A DNA stretch of 8,127 nucleotides from Cyclobacteriaceae bacterium (lineage in GTDB: Bacteria; Bacteroidota; Bacteroidia; Cytophagales; Cyclobacteriaceae), in NCBI GenBank assembly GCA_019751475.1, contig JAIENH010000133.1, forward strand, positions 1 through 8,127. Direction: 5' to 3'. Position numbers and translations under genes: made by a program. Under the pieces are notes generated by a model that was not told where the DNA came from, did no database searches, and worked only from the letters and a program-made list of their open reading frames with translations. Numbering within the stretch: the stretch's first letter is position 1; every line of letters starts with the position of its first letter. This document shows, piece by piece, positions 1 to 5,843 of this stretch.

Positions 1-1109
1 ATATACCATCTCTCCAACCCAGCTAACTCTATTTTGTGTGGGAGAAAGCTCACACCATGCCCTTTTTCCCATTCAATTAAAAGTTCCGTGGCATAAGGCT
101 TTATCTTATCAATATTTTTTTGCCCAAAAGAAGTAAGATGACTAAAACCTGAAAGCCGAGCCATTAAATCGCCATTCAAGAGTGTTCTTTTTAATTTTCG
201 CTCAAACTTGCAAAGTTGATCTGTGGAAACGTATGGATTCTCTAAGGTCATTCGCCAAGCAGTCTCAACGTTTCCTCTCCTACTGTGCTCCTTGATGATT
301 TCATCCTTCAAATATCGTTCGGCAACAGGGTAATGAATCGAAAATTGTTTGTAGAGAGTTTCGAGTCCTTCTATGTCTCCATCTTTTCTAAACTCATCAA
401 GAATATCAAAGAGTAGCACAAAACAGTAATTGTCATTCCCTTCCAAATCAATGTAAGTCCCCTTGAAAAATTGCCCTCGAAAATATCTGTAAAATTCTCG
501 CTGTTGAATCGTAGCGTTGTCAATAACTGAGTATGAAAAGATATAGAAATGTCTCCAAAAAGGAACTGCAACCTGTGACTTAACCAATCCTAATTCACTT
601 TTACTTTTTGCACTGTTTGGCGCCTTTGAGTCATTCCAATAGCGAACCTTTCCTTTTACTTCGATTCCAGAGAAATCAATAATACCTTGAAGTCGCTTAG
701 GTAGGTGTAAGTCTCCTCCAATAAATCTAATCTTACCGAGCGATTTTATTTTTGTATCCCGTAGGCTCACTCTTCCGGTAACATATTCTAAGTTACCCAA
801 GTCCTCAATTGATGAATATCGTAGGCTCAAATCTCCACCTACTCTGACAACATTTCCTAGTGATTTTAACCTTGGAGGTAAGGTGTAATAACTTATCCAA
901 AGATTGCCAGATACCTCTTCTAGCTCACCTAACGTTTCAATAGTCGCATCATTGACACCAAGTGATCCTCTGATTTGTTTCACATGATACAATTCCCGAA
1001 TGGCTTCGCCCTTGATAGTTAAGCTGGATTTAATCACACCATCCTTTACTAATTTTTCAATGTCCTCAGAAATTAGCGCAATAACGGGTTCATTAGACTC
1101 TAAACTCAT
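1..1109 (-). CDS. Leucine-rich-repeat-like protein, C-terminus cut by window edge
   Basis: This is an open frame of 369 codons from an ATG at 1109 that runs off the left edge without a stop, so the C-terminus is missing. I do not recognise a named family for the full length. Residues 57-139 hold four imperfect repeats of about 20 residues with the pattern L-G-x-(L/I/V)-x-x-(V/I)-x-G-x-(L/V)-x-(L/I), for example SLGNVVRVGGDLSL, DLGNLEYVTGRVSL and SLGKIRFIGGDLHL. This is the leucine-rich or beta-solenoid repeat style common in hypothetical proteins of Bacteroidota and their phages. The rest (about 175-369) is rich in charged and aromatic residues, with no membrane segment or catalytic motif that I can identify. 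The gene starts 12 bases after the stop of the WYL regulator gene and in the same reading frame, so it is probably the third gene of that operon. No Shine-Dalgarno sequence precedes it. The repeats suggest protein binding; the function is unknown. Confidence 0.85.
   Translation of the reverse strand, partial: MSLESNEPVIALISEDIEKLVKDGVIKSSLTIKGEAIRELYHVKQIRGSLGVNDATIETLGELEEVSGNLWISYYTLPPRLKSLGNVVRVGGDLSLRYSSIEDLGNLEYVTGRVSLRDTKIKSLGKIRFIGGDLHLPKRLQGIIDFSGIEVKGKVRYWNDSKAPNSAKSKSELGLVKSQVAVPFWRHFYIFSYSVIDNATIQQREFYRYFRGQFFKGTYIDLEGNDNYCFVLLFDILDEFRKDGDIEGLETLYKQFSIHYPVAERYLKDEIIKEHSRRGNVETAWRMTLENPYVSTDQLCKFERKLKRTLLNGDLMARLSGFSHLTSFGQKNIDKIKPYATELLIEWEKGHGVSFLPHKIELAGLERWY
693..941 (-). repeat. 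Coding repeats: four LRR-like units
   Basis: This segment encodes residues 57-139 of the left-edge protein. It consists of about four units of 19-23 codons, each with a Leu-Gly turn followed by a Gly-Gly-Asp-Leu or similar strand. At DNA level the similarity is patchy; the clearest shared word is CGTAGGCTCA (plus strand), present twice about 63 bases apart. These are protein repeats, not a mobile or CRISPR-type array. Confidence 0.6.
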
Positions 1110-1121
1110 TGGCAAGTAGGC

Positions 1122-2057
1122 TTAACGTTTTATCAATTTCTGTGAAGTGAGTTTGGCTTTAATAAATTCCTTGAAAGTATCGGGTTTCAAAATTTCAATC
1201 TCATCGGCTAAACCAAGAACAAACCGACCTACCCCTTCGAAATGTGCTACTGGTCCGTGAAATTGATATCTATCTTCCAGTTTCTCGATGTATGATATTG
1301 ATAAAGGAAAGTCTTCTCGCAAATGCAAATAAGCTCGAAGACTAAGGCGTAGCGTAATCCAAACATTGGCATCACCCACAAAGCCGAAAATATCTGCCTG
1401 ATTACTTTCATGGAGTGATTCATACCTAAAACTCTCTTTCATTTCAATAATGTCTCCTATTCTGTCTAGCTTGAATTGCTTACAAACTTTGTCTTGAGTA
1501 TCCAATGCAGAGATCGTTTGATAGTTGTCACCAAATTGAATTGGCTCAACGAGACGATCTCTAATCTCCCCACTATTTGCTGAGTGATAATTCTTTAGTA
1601 TTACTTGGGTCTTATTCCTCATTGCTGTGGCAAGTTGATCAATAAGTTTGCCCAATCTTACTTTTAAGAAAAGCCTAGGAACACTATCAAGTTCGGAATT
1701 AAAAGATAGTTTTTTCAGGAGTAATCCTTTGAGGGGATTTCCTTCAACTTCAGCTTGGATCAGCTTCTTAATGAGCTTCATCTCTTCAATTGTAAATTGT
1801 GACGCTCCTGGTTCACTTTCTGAAGTTGCTATGAAGTATTTATCCTGAAAGTCTTTTTCAATTATAAAATTTACGGCTTCAAAAAGTTTTAAGTAGCGAT
1901 AAATGGTTCGCTGTCCCATATCAACTCTCTGAGCTAAATCTTTGATTGACCAATGGTTTGATTTTAATGCCGATATTATTTCAAGCAGGCGCAATAGCTT
2001 TGCTTGCGGTATTATTGACTCTTCTTTCTTTGATTTTAACTTTTTCTTAGGTTTCAT
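1122..2057 (-). CDS. HTH-WYL domain transcriptional regulator
   Basis: This 311-residue protein is a predicted DNA-binding regulator. After a Lys-rich N-terminus, residues 20-66 form a winged helix-turn-helix of the HTH_11/DeoR type, with recognition-helix signature MGQRTIYRYLKLFE at 47-60. Residues 147-206 match a WYL ligand-binding domain: a strand starting QVILKNYHS, the conserved (L/V)-(V/E)-E-P-I-x-F stretch at 169-175, and the closing FKLDRIGDI at 195-203. The residues that name the family are not literally Trp-Tyr-Leu here (NYQTISALD at 178-186). Residues 230-300 fit the C-terminal WCX extension. WYL regulators sense nucleotides or nucleic acid, and many control defence loci. The gene lies 2 bases downstream of the nuclease gene and 12 bases upstream of the repeat protein, so it is in the middle of an operon. 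The divergent spacer at 4082-4320 is the natural place for its operator. Family assignment is strong; the ligand and target are unknown. Confidence 0.92.
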   Translation of the reverse strand: MKPKKKLKSKKEESIIPQAKLLRLLEIISALKSNHWSIKDLAQRVDMGQRTIYRYLKLFEAVNFIIEKDFQDKYFIATSESEPGASQFTIEEMKLIKKLIQAEVEGNPLKGLLLKKLSFNSELDSVPRLFLKVRLGKLIDQLATAMRNKTQVILKNYHSANSGEIRDRLVEPIQFGDNYQTISALDTQDKVCKQFKLDRIGDIIEMKESFRYESLHESNQADIFGFVGDANVWITLRLSLRAYLHLREDFPLSISYIEKLEDRYQFHGPVAHFEGVGRFVLGLADEIEILKPDTFKEFIKAKLTSQKLIKR

Positions 2058-2059
2058 TT

Positions 2060-4081
2060 CTATCGTGTAGAGGCATGTTTAAGACCCTCGTAAAGCATTA
2101 CCATTGCCATAGTATCTAATTCGCAGTAGCGGAGTAAAGCATCTTTTATTTTCAATCTTTGTCCAAGAGGGATTTCTGAAAACTGAAGCATATTAAATGC
2201 CATCATGGCTGTGGCACCGTCTGCTAATCCTTCCATATCTTCAAGAAGTTTGTCTAGTTCTTCACGCGAGTAATCATCAAAGACTTGTTCCAACGTTTTA
2301 TATGGGTCATTTCCACAATCTGGCGTTATCCAAATCTTTTGGTCATAATTAAGACTTTGTATTTCTAAATCGCGACCATATATAGCCTTTGAATACTTAG
2401 CCCTGATGGGCTGAAAGTCATTTATGATAGCTGGCAAAATCTGTTTAAGGGAATTTGATCCTTTAGCATGTGGAGAGTAGTAACAACGAATTACCACTTC
2501 ATAAAGGTCAACCATATTCCTTGCCCCTGAGAAGCTTTTCTTTTCCTTACCTGTGCCCTCACTCCATTGTGTGATTGAATCAATAAACGAAATTAGTTCC
2601 TGTTTATCTGCAATTTCTCCATTCGTGGTCTTTGAAAGTTGTCGATGAATTAATCTTAAAAAGGAATTCTCATGATTGTGATAGCGGAAAATTGTCCCAG
2701 AATCTTGTTCAAGTTCGCGTTTTAGATTTCGAACAAATTCAAAATTTGGAAATACTTCTGGCTCGAAGGATAGGTATTGACCTTGGTGGGCAATCATCCC
2801 CTTCTCGTCCATTACATGATGACTGTATTGAAATGCAATCCCCTCATAAGGCTTTAGCCCTTTATACCACGGAAGGGGCATCATGGACGTTTCAAAATCG
2901 ATGAAATGGAGAGGAAACTTCCATTCTGCCATTCTCCGTTTTAGCTCTTCCACTTCAACATGGGGAGTTGCTTCATTGCTCTTCACTTTAGCAATTTGTA
3001 CTTCTCTTCGATCATGATTACCAAGGCCATTTGCGCCCTGTTCGCCCTTGCTATCGAAATCCAAGCGGTCAGCGTTTTTTAGAAGGTATTTATTAAGGTC
3101 AATTAACTTTTGCACTGGCCCCTTACCCCCACCAGAGTTTCCTCCCCACAATTCTAACACTAGCGGCTGCATAAATTCCGATTCCTTTACAGCACCGTTG
3201 CTAACCCAACACTCTTTTATACCAGATTTCAATCCTTGATCATTTTGAACTGTAGTTGTAAAGAACTCGCAGCCTTTGCATTTCGAACCAACTGGTGTTG
3301 TAATCTTTTTATCACTCTCGTATTGGTCGCTGACAAAGCGAACATACTTTTCAAACGAATAGGTTTCGGCAAGGTCAGTTTCTACAGGGTTCGTATATAT
3401 CCATTCACAGATATCATCCATTGGGACGTTGACCAGAAGTTGATTCCCTAAATCTGCCCTAGTGATTCCTACAGTGATCTCAACAGTTGTTTTGCCAGAT
3501 GACTGTTTGAATACCTTGAAGTGTCGTGCAAGACCCGGTACACTTGTAACTGCATCTTTATTTACAAGTGTTAAAAAAGCTCTAACCTTTAAGCCTGTGG
3601 CGTTCTGTATTACCCATTTTTGAAATGCCACATCGTACAGATAGTCGCGCCACTCTGCTGATGGTGAGCCATTGCTTTTAGTAAACTTCTCATTTTCGTC
3701 ATAAGATTTTGCTTTTACTTCATACAACTCAATCGTATCTCCTTTTTTAATTACTATGTCAGCGCGGATGAAGCAATTCGCAAATAAAAAAGCCGCTTCA
3801 GCAACTACAACTACACCTTTTTGCTGTAACCTCAACTGGGTTTCCTTTAAAGCAGCATCATACTCAAAGGCTTCAGCTACTATTGTTACCTGCTCTTTTA
3901 CTGGGTCATCACAAAAATAGAATTTGGCTAGCTCTCCTATCTGAATACCTCCCTTGGCGAGTTCAATGAGAAAGAGATCTAGTTGATTTTGGTCGCCATA
4001 CTCCTTCTTCCTTGTGTAAAAAAGTTTGGTAGGGCATTCGAGTGAGAGCTTGAAGCGAGATTTAGTTAAGTAGCGACTCAT
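2060..4081 (-). CDS. Cas4-like Fe-S PD-(D/E)XK nuclease fused to DUF2779 (DEDD exonuclease-like) domain
   Basis: This 673-residue protein contains two nuclease-like modules. The N-terminal module begins with the YLTKSRFKLSLECPTKLFY signature typical of RecB/Cas4-like proteins. It shows a PD-(D/E)XK core with Asp108 (RADIVI) and Glu121-x-Lys123 (YEVKAKS). Cys16 together with Cys268, Cys271 and Cys291 (CKGC...ECW) has the four-cysteine spacing of a [4Fe-4S] cluster as in Cas4 and AddB. The C-terminal module matches DUF2779, an RNase H-fold DEDD-like exonuclease: FIDFET (Asp395, Glu397), a YHNHENSF stretch at 467-474, VDLYEVV with Asp525, GSNSLKQILPAI at 541-552 and YCELDT with Asp656. Related two-domain proteins occur in many bacteria, but their roles are mostly undefined. 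The start ATG at 4081 directly gives the conserved N-terminus. It is the first gene of the minus-strand operon and is divergent from the RmuC-like gene. A DNA or RNA processing role, possibly defence, is inferred. Confidence 0.9.
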   Translation of the reverse strand: MSRYLTKSRFKLSLECPTKLFYTRKKEYGDQNQLDLFLIELAKGGIQIGELAKFYFCDDPVKEQVTIVAEAFEYDAALKETQLRLQQKGVVVVAEAAFLFANCFIRADIVIKKGDTIELYEVKAKSYDENEKFTKSNGSPSAEWRDYLYDVAFQKWVIQNATGLKVRAFLTLVNKDAVTSVPGLARHFKVFKQSSGKTTVEITVGITRADLGNQLLVNVPMDDICEWIYTNPVETDLAETYSFEKYVRFVSDQYESDKKITTPVGSKCKGCEFFTTTVQNDQGLKSGIKECWVSNGAVKESEFMQPLVLELWGGNSGGGKGPVQKLIDLNKYLLKNADRLDFDSKGEQGANGLGNHDRREVQIAKVKSNEATPHVEVEELKRRMAEWKFPLHFIDFETSMMPLPWYKGLKPYEGIAFQYSHHVMDEKGMIAHQGQYLSFEPEVFPNFEFVRNLKRELEQDSGTIFRYHNHENSFLRLIHRQLSKTTNGEIADKQELISFIDSITQWSEGTGKEKKSFSGARNMVDLYEVVIRCYYSPHAKGSNSLKQILPAIINDFQPIRAKYSKAIYGRDLEIQSLNYDQKIWITPDCGNDPYKTLEQVFDDYSREELDKLLEDMEGLADGATAMMAFNMLQFSEIPLGQRLKIKDALLRYCELDTMAMVMLYEGLKHASTR

Positions 4082-4320
4082 AATTTGCTATAATTCAGTA
4101 AGTTAAAACTAACTCTTTTGTTAGATAATCGAAACCATCTGCTCAAAATTGAAATAGGCGGGTACCCTCTTTTGTCAACTTCTGACAAAGCGCCTACTTT
4201 CTTTAGTTTTTCCATAAGCAAACTCTATAATCATTGATAATTGGCCTACAACAATTGTCACAGGCTGTCAAAGGTGTCCGATAGATTTGTACCCAGACAC
4301 AGATATTAAATCAAAATACT
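4082..4320. other. Divergent intergenic spacer, likely bidirectional promoter region
   Basis: This is a 239-base AT-rich spacer between two outward-facing genes, so promoters for both operons should lie here. It holds no convincing ORF. The notable content is the inverted repeat at 4155-4196. Short TGTCA words also occur at 4173-4177, 4256-4260 and 4266-4270, with the complement TGACA at 4183-4187. There is also a weak hairpin, CTAAC/GTTAG, at 4109-4124. I could not place a confident -33/-7 Bacteroidota promoter (TTTG ... TAnnTTTG) for either gene by eye; on the minus strand TAGTTTTA (about 4104-4111) is one base from the -7 consensus but lacks a convincing partner. Confidence 0.7.
4155..4196. 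promoter_or_regulatory. Nested inverted repeat, candidate WYL operator or RNA hairpin
   Basis: The inner arms TTTGTCA (4171-4177) and TGACAAA (4183-4189) are a perfect 7-base inverted repeat around a 5-base spacer. They are flanked by TAGGCG (4155-4160) and CGCCTA (4191-4196), a perfect 6-base outer pair. The left side has an extra stretch of about 9-10 bases between outer and inner arms, so as RNA it would be a stem with an asymmetric bulge. As DNA, the 19-base inner palindrome is the right size for a dimeric winged-HTH operator. It sits between divergent operons, one of which encodes a WYL regulator, which favours an operator. That binding is inferred, not shown. Confidence 0.5.
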
Positions 4321-5520
4321 ATGGAACAATATATCAATCTTTCCCGCTTTTTTGATGGCCTGAAGAGCATGACTTTTTGTAAGCGACTTTTTTCATGGAA
4401 CACTTTCTTGTTATTAGGCTATGACGCATATCAGGAATTTAGAAAACTGATGGATGCTACTCAAGAGGGTAAAATCCAAAATGATTCTCTACTCCATCAA
4501 GTCGAGCTTCAAAAAGCAGAGCTCGATTCGCTTAACAAACAAATTCAGGATTCTAGAAATCTACAAACTAAACTTGAAAGCCGTGATCAGAATCAACAGG
4601 CAGAGATTAAACGTTTCGAATCAGATTATCGCACTGCACAAAATAAACTTTTAGAACTAGAACAATCAGAAGTACATCGGTTGCGCGAATATGAAGGGCG
4701 TATCCAAAGAATGGAACAAATTAAGGAGAGTTTCGAAAGAGAAAAGCAAAGATTAGCTGATGAACGTTTACGTGAGGCAGAACAGAAAATGGCAAAAATG
4801 AAAGAAACGTGGATACTTCATGAGGAAAACGTAAAGCTGCGAATGAAAGCCATTTGCCAGAAAGAGACCATTGATTATGTCGAGCAAGTCCCTTTCAAAG
4901 GGAGACCAGACAATACCATCAGCATTTGCAATGAGTATGTTGTTTTTGATGCAAAGAGTCCTGCAGGTGATGATTTAGGTAACTTCTTTAATTATATCAA
5001 AAACCAAGTCGATGCAGCAAAAAAATATGTAGGACAAGAAAATGTGCGTAAAGACATTTACCTCGTTGTGCCATCTAACACAGTTGAAGTAATTAAGCAA
5101 TTCTCATTTAACATGGGCAGCTATAATGCCTATGTAATAACCGCGGATGCTTTAGAGCCAGTTCTCTTAAGCTTGAAGAAAATTGAGGAGTATGAATTTG
5201 CAGAGCAGTTGAGCCCCGAAGATCGGGAATCCATTTGTCGGGTTATTGGAAGTTTGCTTTATGCTTCGAAGCGAAAAATTCAAGTAGATCAATTTTTTAA
5301 CGCAAAACTTCTCGAAACAATTTCTCATATCCGACAGAATCTCCCAGAGCAATTGGTCAATGAGGTTGTGGCTTATGAAAAGGCTGAAATAATCAATCCG
5401 CCAACTGACAGGAGGGCAAAAGAAATTTCCATGCTGTCACTTCGTGAAAATGGAGAGTTGTTGTGTTCACAGGCAGAACTATATGACATTCCTAAAGCTC
5501 AATTAGTCGAAGTTATCTGA
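4321..5520 (+). CDS. RmuC-family coiled-coil PD-(D/E)XK nuclease-like protein
   Basis: This 399-residue protein resembles the DNA recombination protein RmuC. A short hydrophobic patch (about residues 19-34) near the N-terminus is followed by a long coiled coil at about 50-180, dense in Glu, Lys, Gln and Leu. The RmuC-like core follows at about 180-300, with GRPDN (Asp197) and VVFDAKSP (Asp210, Lys212) giving the PD-(D/E)XK active-site pattern. A helical stretch GNFFNYIKNQVDAAKKYVGQ and a strand DIYLVVPSN come next. The last 100 residues are mostly helical with no motif I know. Canonical RmuC has an N-terminal membrane anchor and limits rearrangements at inverted repeats; here the hydrophobic patch is too polar to call a membrane helix. 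The ATG at 4321 is the first in frame after the spacer. The gene leads the plus-strand block, and the ubiquitin-like gene begins 41 bases later with no visible terminator, so co-transcription is likely. A nuclease or effector role is inferred. Confidence 0.85.
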   Translation: MEQYINLSRFFDGLKSMTFCKRLFSWNTFLLLGYDAYQEFRKLMDATQEGKIQNDSLLHQVELQKAELDSLNKQIQDSRNLQTKLESRDQNQQAEIKRFESDYRTAQNKLLELEQSEVHRLREYEGRIQRMEQIKESFEREKQRLADERLREAEQKMAKMKETWILHEENVKLRMKAICQKETIDYVEQVPFKGRPDNTISICNEYVVFDAKSPAGDDLGNFFNYIKNQVDAAKKYVGQENVRKDIYLVVPSNTVEVIKQFSFNMGSYNAYVITADALEPVLLSLKKIEEYEFAEQLSPEDRESICRVIGSLLYASKRKIQVDQFFNAKLLETISHIRQNLPEQLVNEVVAYEKAEIINPPTDRRAKEISMLSLRENGELLCSQAELYDIPKAQLVEVI

Positions 5521-5561
5521 TGGATTCTTAAAGGAAACAAAATATTTAAACGTAAAATAAA

Positions 5562-5843
5562 ATGAAAAAAGAGGAAGAAAAGACCGAAGCACCTGGTCAT
5601 AACAAGGTGTTTGATATCATAGTGAACACGCGCCCAAAGACATGGGATAAAAAGGAGATATCATTTAGAGATGTGGTTCTTCTTGCGTTCCCCAACGCGA
5701 TATTCAACGAACAGCACATCTATACTGTAACGTATTCGAAGGGTGTTGATAAAAAACCAAAGGGCAGCATAGTTGAAGGTGGTGAACCCGTGCACGTTAA
5801 GGATGGGATGGTATTTGACGTTGAGCACAATGATATTTCATAA
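5562..5843 (+). CDS. Ubiquitin-like protein (single multiubiquitin-family domain)
   Basis: This 93-residue protein consists of a charged N-terminal tail and one beta-grasp domain of the bacterial multiubiquitin family (about residues 16-88). Family marks are FDIIVNTRPKTW, ISFRDVVLLAFP, YTVTYSKGVDKKPKGS and the GGEPVHVKDGMVFDV strand near the C-terminus. Many relatives carry two or more copies in tandem; this one has a single domain. It ends in His-Asn-Asp-Ile-Ser, with no terminal Gly-Gly and no short tail after a Gly that a peptidase could remove. It should be the modifier or substrate for the E1-like enzyme encoded next. The reading frames overlap by 14 bases (E1 start at 5830, this stop at 5841-5843), which suggests translational coupling and matched production. 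Identification rests on recognised family residues. Actual conjugation to targets is inferred from the neighbouring E1. Confidence 0.93.
   Translation: MKKEEEKTEAPGHNKVFDIIVNTRPKTWDKKEISFRDVVLLAFPNAIFNEQHIYTVTYSKGVDKKPKGSIVEGGEPVHVKDGMVFDVEHNDIS

Noticed and set aside
371..571. Minus-strand 66-codon ORF
   Set aside because: It lies in another frame of the left-edge gene, which is open over its whole length with recognisable repeats. The small ORF has no family signature.
2632..3451. Three plus-strand ORFs of 63-90 codons opposite the nuclease gene
   Set aside because: They are antisense shadows of the well-supported 673-residue protein, with Cys/Ser/Arg-rich composition and no motifs.
4158..4215. 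Intrinsic terminator formed by the spacer hairpin and following T-rich bases
   Set aside because: It lies between divergent genes with no gene reading into it. The T-run is interrupted and the stem has a large bulge, so an operator or leader element is more likely.
4255..4283. Sigma-70-type promoter with TTGTCA as the -35 element
   Set aside because: There is no acceptable -10 hexamer at the right distance, and Bacteroidota promoters use a different consensus.
5773..5829. Earlier start for the E1-like gene
   Set aside because: It would add 19 residues coded entirely within the Ubl gene in another frame. They do not resemble the DUF6791 N-terminus, and the ATG at 5830 fits better.
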